64,000 nucleotides of DNA, taken from NCBI RefSeq assembly GCF_041296385.1, contig NW_027184085.1, positions 11,775,301 to 11,839,300 on the forward strand. The letters run 5' to 3'. The notes beneath the pieces were generated by a model. It was not told the DNA's origin. It saw nothing but the letters and a program-made list of their open reading frames with translations, and made no database searches. Within the stretch, counting starts at the first letter, position 1, and each line of letters starts with the position of its first letter. The position numbers were made by a program, and so were the translations under genes. This DNA is from Aphelocoma coerulescens. Taxonomy: Eukaryota; Chordata; Aves; Passeriformes; Corvidae. This document shows, piece after piece, positions 35,278-46,050 of this stretch.

Positions 35278-36860
35278 ACATAGATCAAATGCCAAAAATT
35301 ACACATGCATCATTTTAGAAAGGTTTGCTGGTGTCCACAATTACTAGGAGTAGCTGAATTTAGTAAATATCTGTCAATGAGCTGCTTGACTCTTCTCTTG
35401 GGACACTCATGGAAAGCTGTCAATGAGATTTTATTTACTATTGGAAGAATTGCATAACAGCCATATGAACCAGAGTGAAAGAGCATTTTGAGTAGAACAA
35501 CACACCATATGAGCTCAGGGTTCCCTTGATTTGAAGCCAAGCTCAGTGCCAATAAGTCACTGTGCAGTAGCAGACACCCATCTTTCCAGTCTCTAAAAAT
35601 ATTGTGCCTTTGCACTTCTCCTCCCCTTCCAAGAGTGCATGGGCTAGCAAAGCAATAAAATGCTACTTCCTCCTCTCTGCTTCCCTGAACCGAGAGAGAT
35701 GGATAACATCAGGTGAAGAAGAGACTAGATGGGAGGCTGCTCATCTCATGAAGTGATGTAAGCACTTCATCACCCACTTGCCTTATCTCCTTTTTTTTTT
35801 CCTTTCTGTTCTTTCTGTTCAGTTTTCCTTCTCCCCCTCTCTGGTGAGAACCTCATGCCTTTTTTGAGGGAGAAGCTGTGACTGGAGAAACATGAAAGCT
35901 AGTTCTTGTGTAAGATGTTGGTAATTTCTAAATCCTGCTGCAACAATACCCTAATCACATTCCTTTTGGGAGCTGATTGTGGGCTAGTTCTTTTTGCACA
36001 GGGATAATGCTTGAAACAAGTATAGAGAAAAAAAAAAACCAAGGGAAACCAGAACAAATAAATTCAAATCTATAGTGCCTTGCTTAATGGCAGACATAGT
36101 AGAGTACTAAAACTTCCAAGGTAGAAGTGTGTCAATCCATACCATCTTCTGGGGTTATAGATTTGAGCAGCTGGCTCCTGCTGTGTGTCTACCTCTTGCA
36201 TTTCTGAGAAGCCTGCTCACTTTCCAGCATTTTTTGGAGCTGCTGTCTAGGTGCCTGTGGATGCATGCAGATGATAGTTGTATTTGATGTAGCTTGCGCT
36301 TTGCTTTCAGAGCTGTCAGTTCTGGCTACTCTTTACATTTAGAGTCTTCTGGTCATGGGCTTTTAGGGTTCAGAGGAAGTAGTGCAAATAAGTGTAATTC
36401 TGGTAATATGTTAAAGCAGAGATTGTCTCTATCCAGCCGCCAGAGACATTCAAGTCTGCTGAACTCTGGGAGCAACTGAAGCTCTCCACTGGCACTTTGG
36501 TCTAACTAACAGTCCAGGTACTTGCCAAGGACTACTGGAGTGGAAGAACACAGCAGTGAAAGAAAGCATCCTTCCCCTGTGTTAGGGTCCAGAACAAGAT
36601 GGCCAGTAGCACCTGGAGGTGATGGTAATTGTCTGTGTGCTGAACTTGAGATGGTCACATCTGAGGGAGAGCCATGTGGTTAGTGCATTTTCCTGGGAAG
36701 TTTTAAGTCTTGACAAGTCCTTCCTCTGCAGGCAGAACTTGCATTTTAGATGAATGCTGTAGTAATTTATGTATATTTTCTAAAGCTGTCATAGTCTTCT
36801 TTTGGTTTTCTGCTTGGAAGCCATTCCTAGTACTTAAAATACTGTAAAACAAGACATGTC

Positions 36861-36876
36861 TTTTTTTTTTTTTTTT
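36861..36876 (+). repeat. T16 homopolymer
   Basis: This is a run of 16 T followed by cctccc, within intron 1. Confidence 0.8.
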
Positions 36877-37348
36877 CCTCCCACATGAATCTGCTGGGGG
36901 AATGGGTAGAGGAGAGAGAAAGCCAGATTTGATCAGTCATTATAAAAGGAAAAGAATTTGTATGCTGGTCTGCTTGTGACTCTGTAACTTCAGTAGCTGA
37001 GGATGTTCCATTTCTTTTCTCATAACTCTGAGAGGCAGGGAGCTACTGTTAGTTCTTGCAGATGTCTGACTTCCCAGAGGCACTTTGGAACACCCTGAAA
37101 TATCTCTGCAGAGTTTTGACACTCGAGTACTTTCTGAGGACCTTGTTTACAACTACTTGCCTGAGACACCAACATATTAACTCTAAGGGATATATGAAGA
37201 TTCATAAGCCTGTGAAGACTGGGAGAAGTATCTTAAACACTGTATCTTCTTCTCCAATATTTATAGAGCACCTAGTGCTGCTGCTATTGAATACAAATTT
37301 CAAAAACCTGAATAAAATCAGATAAAAATCACTTGACTATCCCTAAGA

Positions 37349-38170
37349 TCACAGAATCAGAGAACGACTGGGGTTTGAAGGAACCTCTGGAGATCATCTA
37401 GTCCAACCCCTCTGCCAAAGCAGGTTCAGCTAGAGCAGGTTGCACAAGATCATGATCAGGAAGGTTTTGAATATTTCTGGAAAAGGAGATTCCACAACTT
37501 CTCTGGGCAGCCTGTTTCAGTGCTGTCACCCTCAAAGTAAAGAAGTTCTTCCTCATATTCAGACAGAACTTCCCGTGTTTCAGTTTATGCTTGTTGCCCC
37601 TTGTCCTGTCACTGGGTACCACTGAAAAGTGTCTGACCCCATCCTCCTGACACACAGCCTTAAGGTATTTGTAAGCATGGTTAAGATCCCCTCTCAATCG
37701 TCTCTTCTCCAGGCTAAACAAACTGAGCTCTTTTAGCCTATCCTCATGAGAGAGATGCTTCAGTTCCCCAGCCATCTGTGTCCCTCCACTGGACCCTCTC
37801 CAGAAATTCCTTGCTTTTCTTGAGCTAGGCATTCTGGAACTGGACACAGCACTCCAGATATGGCCTCACCAGAGCAGAGCAGAGAGGGAGGATAACCTCC
37901 TTCAGCGTGCTGTCCACGCTGTTCCTAAGCACCCCAGGATACCATTGGACTTTCTCACCACAAGGACATACTGCTCACTCATGGTTAACTTGTCCACCAG
38001 GACTCCCAGGTCCTTCTGGATTTCAGCAGGCTAACCCATAACCTGTACTGGTCCATGAGATGTATTTGTCATGAGCTGCAGGACCCCACACTTCTCTTTG
38101 TTGACTTCATGAGGTTCCTCTCTGCCCAGCTCTGGCACCTGTCCAGATCTCATTGAATGGCAGCACAGAT
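37349..38170 (-). mobile_element. CR1 LINE 3' fragment in RAI14 intron 1
   Basis: This is a minus-strand CR1 with its 3' end at the left (tcacagaatcagagaa). Minus-strand reading gives the degenerate ORF2 C-terminal region, with recognisable pieces such as NRLPREVVESP, SLEKRRLRGDLN and LKHLSHEDRLKELSLFS, interrupted by frame changes. Text continues through the upstream part ('gaccccacacttctctttgttgacttcatgaggtt' in plus-strand sense), then fades at about 38,170-38,230, so the right end is approximate. It is inactive and 5'-truncated, lying antisense to RAI14. Confidence 0.9.
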
Positions 38171-41100
38171 ACCATTCCACAGACATCATCCAGCAAGATG
38201 GAAATATTGATCTTGCTGATGTCCTTTATAACACTGGTAGTCTTCCAGAATAGAAAATATCTGAATTTTTAGTGCTTTTTATTGAAGGATGGAAACACAT
38301 GAAACTCTCAATTTTTGGGTAATGTTAAAAAAAATGCACTGTTTTCATCACTTGAAATACTTACCCAAGAACTTGGTAGCTGAATAGGGGAGCTGTGTTA
38401 TCAGCACAGTCCCTGAAGGTGTTCCTAGATTAAAGGAGTTTCCAGTAGGATACCCTTCCAAGGTGTTTATGAGAGTGGGGCTTATCAAGTGTCTTAGGTA
38501 AATTGCTTTGATATTCCTGTCTTTCTAACTCCAGCCCTAGTGGATGACTGCTCTGCCTTAGGCTGTTCCAGAATTAATCCATAAAGTCATGGATATGTCT
38601 CCTCATAGATTTAATGTTGCAACTGTACAGTTTGTTGTGTTTGATGATTCTGAAGAACACCAAGTTGAATGGTTGATAACAGAATACCAGGAAGGGAGGA
38701 AGTATAAACAAGTACTAGGTGTTGTTATCTGTATGGACTTCTCATTTAAGAACTGAAATTTCAGAAGTGGGACTCTAAGGCATTTTTCTCTCTTGCTAAT
38801 TGTAGCTAGGTGATTTATTTCCAATCTTGTCCAGTTGAACTGAATATTGAACGTGGATGTGTCTGCGGAACTGCAATGTGGTTTATGTATGATCAAACTA
38901 AAGAAGATGGTCTCAAAATTGAGGGCCATGCAAGGGGTGTGTGTGTGTTTGGTTTAGACAGGGAAATTGAAGGCAGAGAAGGAGCAGCAGTATGTCCCAG
39001 TTCATGCAACAAGTCCTGTCTCTTTTGTTGTGCTCTTTATTGGCCTGGGTGTGTGTTGATAGGCACTTCCAGACAAAAGAACTGTAGTGGGACTGGCATA
39101 AAGTTGTATGTAAGGAGTGAACGGCAAATTTGCCTGGACTTTTGCCCAGAGTCCTGTCTAATATGCCAAGTAAACAAATCAGGGTGATGTCACATTTTGA
39201 TTTTTCTCTTAACCTGCTCCTGTAATTCACTGTGTGTAAGGCCTTGTTGATGCTAGCTTTCTTCTGGCTGTCTAGAACTGCATTTGAATACACTATTGAA
39301 ACAAACTGCATGTATCCCCATATCAACCATCTTGCTTGGATATGTATTGGCTGTATGTGTCCTCAGAGGCTGGTACTGCTTCACCTGAATCCATTGAAAG
39401 GAAATTTAACATTTGCAAGTTACAAATATCAAAGGAAGTGTAAGAGTAAAGAGTTGATACAAAGTGTATCACAGAGAGGAGCGATAGCTGTAGACTTGTT
39501 AGTGTTGCAATATCTCTGGCGCTCTAACTTCTGGGCTCAGACGCTTAAATTTGTACAGCTCAGCACATCCTTGCCAGTGATTTGTGAGCAGATAGAGGGA
39601 ATGCACTAAGTTACCCAAGGCCCTTGCTATCTCTGATGTCTGATTCTGTTTAGAGTGGGATTAACTGTATATAAATCACTCCCACTCTTGTGTAGTGCTT
39701 GGGCTTCTCGGTGCATTTTTCACTGCGTTTTCATTAGTAAGTAATAGTAGATTAACTAAGCCAAGAATTATTTGTCTTTATAGGTAACACTGAGTTTATA
39801 AAATTCTGTTTCATTTGACTTTCCCTATGATAGGAGGGTGGGTTACTCAAGATGGAAAAACTGAGCTGTGCTGATAAAGAGCGGGGAAATATTCCTGTAG
39901 CTTTTGGTCACATCATACATGCTTCTCTGATTTGGCCTGAGAAGTGGAACAATATGCTCAGCTGGATGGAAATAGGAAGTAGTCAGGGGAGGTGGAGTGT
40001 TGGGTGGATTTTTTTTTAGGACAGAGTGGGCTTGCTGCATTTATGTGGGAGCAGCCAAAGAGGCTGAGCAATGGCTAATGCCTCCAGGCAGTACTGTGAC
40101 TGGCAGTGTTGAAGAGAAGCTTGGATTGGAGCACATTCTTGGTATTGGAGGGTAGGTCAGGGAAGTTCAGGGATGGGAATCATTTATGACGTTGGATACA
40201 GAAGGTGATCAGCAGAAGGGATGCATTAGTGTTGATGCCTCTGGCTGCTTCCCAGTGCTGGCTGCTGCTGGGCTGTGCTTCTGGGTCAGAGCTGGGCTGT
40301 GATTTAGAAAGTGATCATCCAGAGGAAAAATGATGGTGTGCTTTGGGGGAAGATGCTTCTGGGGCCCCTTATTTTCCCCATGAGAGTAGGTGTAGTCACA
40401 CAAAGGAGGTTGTAAGTGTATAGTAGCAGTAGTACTCTTCCACACTCCAGACCCTTTTTTCATTTCTCCCACACCTCTGTGTGTGTTGCCAGATCTTGCA
40501 TAGAGTCTGTAAATCTTTCCTGTAACCTTTCAAGGTTAAAGAAGTTTTTTTGAAGTGTTTTTGGGAGGGGAAGGGTAAATTAGTTGATATTAGTCATGCT
40601 TTGCTGTGAAAGAGCTCTGTGTGAGATGGAGTCTTCTCAGGGTGTTCTGAAAGAGGTGCAAGATTTTTGACACCTAAATTAATTGAATTCAGCACTTGCC
40701 AGTGAGGGGTGACTCATTAGCGTGAACACTGTGCATAATATATGGTTTTACTGTAAACTTCCAGTTTTACTTAGGGAAAATAAGGCTTTTCCTTGTTGCA
40801 TCAATGGATCTTTGGCCCCTTCAAGGAGTTAATTGAAAGACCTTGCTCTGGTTTTAATGCAATTGAATGAAAAGGGAAAAAAATGTCATTATTGTTGTTT
40901 ACTGTGGTTTGCACAAATCTCACTATAAATCAGTGGGGAAGATTATCCTAATCTGTTTCCTACATTTAAACCTAAAGATTGCATTGTGTATTAAAACACA
41001 GTTGCAATGAAATTATTGAGGCCAAAGATTACCACCACTTCAATGTCTCTTGTTTTAGCTAGATAGGTTTACCACTGACCTAAAGCTGTTTTTTGTGGCT

Positions 41101-43077
41101 TGTATTCCTCAAGGCTGTTTCTTGACATTAAACTAAAGGAAGATGAGATAGAGGACTAGATATTTAATTTTGGAGCTAATGGTTAAAAGCACGTGATCAG
41201 CATTAGCTGTTGAGAATCCCCGGAGTTAAGCACTTATCTGCTGCTAAGTTGCTGCAGCTATAAAATGACAGCGCTCAGTATTTATTACACATTCGTTCTG
41301 AAAGTGGAGAAATGCCTCTGTTAGTAGAGATTGCTTCTTGTTAATACCTGTGATTCATTGCAGAAATATTGTTTTGAAGTGTCTTGATGCTCTCTAGTGA
41401 ATTTCTAGTAGTCACTTCCTATCTTGTAAAACAGGAGAGTATTAATGGCGCTTCCTTTATCCCCCCTCGGGCAAATGAACAGTTGTCATAAAGCTCTGCC
41501 GAATCAGGATGCTGACCTCTTTTTGCATCAATTCCAATAATTACACCCTTTGAGAGGGGACTTCCTCTTTAAACAGTGACAAGAAAAGGCAGCCCTCACC
41601 ACTTCATCCATTTTTATCTCTACAGTTGAAGGGTTATGGGCATTATGATGCACAAACTGTAATCTTAATGTTTATGTTTAACTATATCTTATGGAAAAAA
41701 TACAGATGTGAAAAACACACTAAGCTTGGGAATGCTGTTTTTGAATGCTTGAGCATGCTTTTTTAATGATGCTGAGGATTTGAGTTTCACATTCAATGTA
41801 TAAAATGCACTTATGCTGGAGGTGAAGTATCTGGTGGGAAAAACACGTTGTCTTCTGACAGAAACACTTCTTCCTTTCTCTCAAGAGGGAGAGTAACATA
41901 CTATGAGTGCTTGCAAAACTTGTTAATTAGACTTTGCTACAGGTTCCTCAGAGGAGAGAGTCCAGTTTTGCAGCTGCATGTGTGTACCTACAAGGAGTTT
42001 TCATCTCTCCCACAGCTTTGTAATTGAGCACTTTGTCTTCCTTGGGAGCTATAATAAATCTTTTGTCCATAGGAGCCAAAAATGCTGAGGGAGTGGGAAG
42101 GGGGAAGGACAGCCTACAGCAGACAATTCTTTGGCAATCTGTATGTGAGGAAAGATTTCTTGTTTTTAATTCCCTGTGCACAGGATTTATTTATACTTCA
42201 TTAACTGGTCCAGTTAAACATTTCACTTCTTTTAGTCAAAGTATATTTAAGTTATAAAACACAAAATTCTGTTAAGTTTTGGATTTTGTGGGATATTGTG
42301 TTATGTTTCACATCTTTAAACTTTCTTTACATTGTTGGGGTTTTTTTTTCTTAGAAGTTTGGGGTTTGTTTGGTTTGGTTTGATTTGGGTTTTTTGCTGG
42401 TGTGCTATGTAAAGAAAGCCAGGTAGGTAACAGTATTTGTCTTGTCTGTACCTTGGCATTTCTGGTCTTTGCTGTTCTTATCATTCTTGGTGTTACCAGA
42501 TGATGACTTAGGAGATTACTGGGCTCTTGTTGAGGTTCAGGCTCCTTTCCCATGCAGGTTATGACAGCTGTTTTGCAATTTAATGCTTTCTCCAAAGTTT
42601 GGGTAGGTGTAGCAGAAACAAAGTGGTATGCTTCTCTCAGAGCAGTCAGAAATAATGCCTTCTTTTTGATTGTTCAGTTATAATTTTTTTAATTTACTTT
42701 TTTTACTATTTTACAAATATTCCATTCCACCCAGGAAAAAGCTAAGAAATTTTCACCTACGTCAGGGAGTGACAAGATTCTGCAAAATCTATTTTCCTTT
42801 TTTCCTTTCGCTTGCTAAAGAATTAAACAAAATGCCACAAGCCCATTTTCCTTGTGATTAAATGCAAGAATTTTTAATGAAACCTCTTCTTCATATACCT
42901 GGAAGCAGTCAGGGACCTGGCATGAAAATGACTGCTTAATTAGACTTAGATTAATTTAATTCAATTTAATGATTTTTAAACAACCTACAGAATTACTCTG
43001 TCCAGATTACCTACTGCTACCTACTGGAGGGATTTGGCCCGTGGGAAAATGTGTTTGTGTGTATACAGAGTATGGGA

Positions 43078-43128
43078 TTTTTTTGTTTGGTTGGTTTTTT
43101 GTTTTTATTTTTTTTATTTTTTTTTTAA
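43078..43128 (+). repeat. T-rich low-complexity tract
   Basis: T runs are separated by G, GG or A. This is simple sequence in intron 1. Confidence 0.8.
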
Positions 43129-44612
43129 GAAATGTACTTGAGTTTGTCTTTAATGGGTGTCAGATAAATATGAATTTGAGCTAAGTAACATGTTTACTTA
43201 GCACTGTTTGCTATTCCTGAATGGTAGTTAGGGTTCTATTTTGTGGAAGCAATCATTCTACTAATGGTATACTGTGCAGTTGGATTTATAAAACTCATAG
43301 AAGAGTGATCATGTAGAACATAACAACTTGCCCTATAATAAACAGATGTACTTTTATGAAACAACTGAATCTCCCTTTGGTTATCAAACTGTAATCTGCT
43401 GTTTCTGAAGAGTGATGTGAAACATAGTGACCCTGCATGACCTATTTGAATTTATGCTCCAGTCCTCATTTCAGTTATTTATTTGTCTGACTAGACTTGT
43501 AAAACTTTTTCTACTTTTTTTTTAGGGTGGAGGGAGGAAGTTTATACAGCTGAACATCCTTAATTTTAAACTGTTTCTTCAGAAAGAATTTGTATAGCAG
43601 CTAAAACTTGTAGATGAAACCAGCTAACTATCTCAGTAAGCATACTGTAGAACTAGAAATGTGGAACATTTTTACCTAGGTGCATTTGCCAATCCAGACG
43701 TTGGTCTCTCATTAAGATTTTCTGCTGTGCTCTAGGAAAAAGCACATTGCCATGCTATTTTAGTATTCTGTTCACTGTTATGTTTGCCCTGGATTGGCAA
43801 CCTGTGGTATCACTGAAGCTTTCTGTAGGAAACTTTTCTCCAGACACTCACTTTCCTCTGTGAGAGTTTGCAGCTTGTCTGTTGCATTAGTTTTATATGT
43901 TTGTTCAACTGCTGCTTTCCTTCATGTGAAAGGGAGGAAGGGGGAACATGACTGTGATAGTGCCCTGCCAAGTACAAGCAGCTATAGCTCTTAAGAATAC
44001 ACATACAGTTCCTTATGGGGAAGAATCCAAAACAATTCTTCCAGCAATAACCTCTGTCTTGCTCAGGCAATTCTGTCTGCTGTGTTATGTTGAGCTGTCC
44101 TAGTACGTGTCCTGCATGGTTTAAGTACAATTTTGAATTTGGTTAGTGATTAGACTTGTGCATATGATAGTGTTGGTATCTGCTACCCAGTGCAGACCCC
44201 TGGTGATAGGATGGTGAAGTTTTAATGAATGACTTGGCTTGCTTAATTATGATTTTGCCCCTTTACAAATGGCGGTCCTGATGATAATATTAACATAGGC
44301 AGTGGTCAGAGAAATCTGTTCATGTATGAACAAGATGGTGATCTAATTATGTGGAGATGTATTAGCATAACAGGATACACAACTGAGTTTTTGGTAAACG
44401 TTTGTTCTGTTCTTCCTTGGTCAGATTTAGGCTTTCTTCTAAGTTTAGAGAAACAGTTAGAAAGTTTCCCTTAGGTGACTGTTAATCTTTTTTAGAGCTT
44501 GAGGGCTAAATCCTCAAAGGGTGATAGAGGTATGCAAATTCAATTCTGACCTGCCTGCCAATGAACTGAATAGTATCAAGTTGGAATCTTTCTTTCTTTC
44601 TTTTTTGTTTAG

Positions 44613-44704
44613 ATATTGAAGAAGAGTAAAAAGCTCCTCAAAGGTTTGGAAGGTTGAATGTGATCAGCATGAAGAGCTTAAAAGCAAAGTTCAGGAAGAG
44701 TGAC
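44613..44704 (+). other. RAI14: RAI14 exon 2 (5'UTR plus start of coding)
   Basis: This 92-nt exon is bounded by a pyrimidine-rich acceptor (tctttctttcttttttgtttag, ending at 44,612) and a perfect donor (gac|gtaagt at 44,705). The first 56 nt are leader. A TAA in frame with the main start lies at 44,627-44,629, so the ORF cannot extend upstream. A start-stop pair ATGTGA lies at 44,658-44,663, six bases before the main start. The exon ends in phase 0, as expected for the junction after ...KSD in this gene. Confidence 0.9.
44669..44704 (+). CDS. RAI14: RAI14 (ankycorbin), first 12 codons; rest beyond window
   Basis: The encoded peptide MKSLKAKFRKSD matches the known N-terminus of vertebrate RAI14, which continues T-N-E-W-N in the next exon. 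The related gene UACA starts MKSLKSRLRR, so RAI14 fits better. RAI14 is a protein of roughly 980 residues with N-terminal ankyrin repeats followed by a long coiled coil. It associates with cortical actin and stress fibres and is known from retinal pigment epithelium, testis (Sertoli-cell actin) and other tissues; the name reflects retinoic-acid induction. Only the short basic leader is encoded here, four lysines and an arginine in 12 residues. The start has A at -3 (cagcATGa), and an in-frame stop lies upstream. I searched intron 2 to the window end for the next coding exon and did not find it. Confidence 0.9.
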
Positions 44705-46015
44705 GTAAGTATTTCTGCTCAGTTTGACTGCTGGTTTTCATGCTGGAAACAAGTTCTTCACTCCCACCTTGATAAGCTTGCAGGTTAATGAATTACAGAG
44801 AAGAAAACCTTTTTGCAAGCACAAAGGCAACAGTTGAGTACAGTATGGAGTAGGCTGTTTCTATTTGTAGAGCCATTATCTGTTATGCAAATTAACAGTA
44901 TTTTACTACCTTGGTCCCCATAGCTGAATCATGCACATGTCTGTGGGGTCTGCAGAACTTTTGTTGGATTGTGCTGGTGTCCAAATTGGAACTTTGTTCC
45001 AGATTTAGGATTAAGCCTAGTAAGGACTTTACTACCCAATCATATTTCTGTCTAAGCCTAGTGCTGTTCTTATCAGTGTGGTGTTCGAGCACTTAATGTA
45101 CTGTCTCCCCAGTCTGTGGCAGGGTTTCTTTGTCAGCAAGAATACAGGAACCAGCTGAGCAATTAGGGCAGCTGTGATTTATCAGTTCTAGTACGACAGG
45201 AGGGGTGGATTTGAGGCTGGAGCAGTGAGGAAGGAAGACATAAATATGGAGGTTCTCAGGAGAATCTTCCGAACAGCATTTAGAGACATTAGGCTGCACA
45301 TCATCTTGCTTGTAGTAGAAGTATCAGTGGAAACCCAAACTTCTACATGTGCTGTAAGCAATACTTCCCTTGGAGCAGTGGAACTGCTGTAGTCCAGTCC
45401 TGCTCTTGTCCTTCTATTCCTACTAATATGCATTCCAAGTCTTTGTGTTGCTAGTAAGAAGTCTGAAGTGTGTGTGTTTGTGTTTAATTGACTTTCCAGA
45501 TACTGTGTGGAATTTGTAACAAATCTTCATGATCTGTGAAGAATGTGGTGTTTCATTCTTCATCCTAAATTTTTGTGCCCTTTTGAAAGAAGTGATGTAT
45601 TGTTTGTCATCGCCAGATTTGGTGATGGTGTTCTGGAGCTTAAGATCCTTAGGTTTGAAAATGGAGCATCTTAAGAAGTTTTGATGTTCAGGAATAAAGT
45701 TACACAGTGCCCTCAGTGGGTGTTTTGATGTAAAGATGGTCTCACGGCACACCATTAGAGTGATGTGTCTTTATCCAGCCATGATGTAGTGCACATCAGC
45801 AGCAGAAGGTAGAGTTACTCTTGTGGTGTAACCTGCAGATGTGCTGACTACTACTTTTGAGCCACAAGTTAGCATTTGGTTAGCATTTGGTACAGCTGCT
45901 GAATTGGTGTCCTTGCAGCAGTGCTGGTAGATGCTTTACTCCTTCAGTTTAGCAAGAGGTATTTCTTAAAAGACTGCCTCTATAAACAAGCTAAATATGT
46001 CAACCAACCTTTGCT

Positions 46016-46050
46016 TTCTAGAACATCTAGAATATTCCAGAAATATTCTA
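46016..46050. promoter_or_regulatory. Heat-shock-element-like cluster and hairpin
   Basis: GAATATTCCAGAA at 46,030-46,042 is a perfect three-unit heat shock element (GAAnnTTCnnGAA). A second pair, TTCTAGAA, lies just upstream at 46,016-46,023, one base out of register. The same stretch forms a hairpin with 9-bp arms, tagaatatt (46,028-46,036) and aatattcta (46,042-46,050), around a five-base loop. It is in intron 2, about 1.3 kb after exon 2. HSF binding is an inference; AT-rich sequence can give such matches by chance. Confidence 0.35.

Larger units (their letters stand above)
34014..44612 (+). other. RAI14: RAI14 intron 1
   Basis: This 10.6-kb intron is inferred from the donor gtgagg at 34,014 and the acceptor tttcttttttgtttag ending at 44,612. 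It holds the rest of the CpG island, a 12-bp minisatellite, a possible 33-nt cassette exon (34,411-34,443), A- and T-rich tracts at 35,243-35,277, 36,861-36,876, about 42,337-42,398 and 43,078-43,128, and one CR1 copy (37,349-38,170). Other frames of up to 173 codons in the GC-rich part are composition artefacts. AT-rich stretches of good complexity at about 41,160-41,290 and 41,440-41,600 may be conserved non-coding elements, which I cannot test here. Confidence 0.6.

Noticed and set aside
38810..39187. 125-codon Cys-rich plus-strand frame in intron 1
   Set aside because: The cysteines follow no spacing pattern I know. There is no signal peptide and no flanking exon structure.
45870..45893. 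Two tandem copies of an 11-mer (ttagcatttgg)
   Set aside because: Too short and too simple to separate from ordinary replication slippage.
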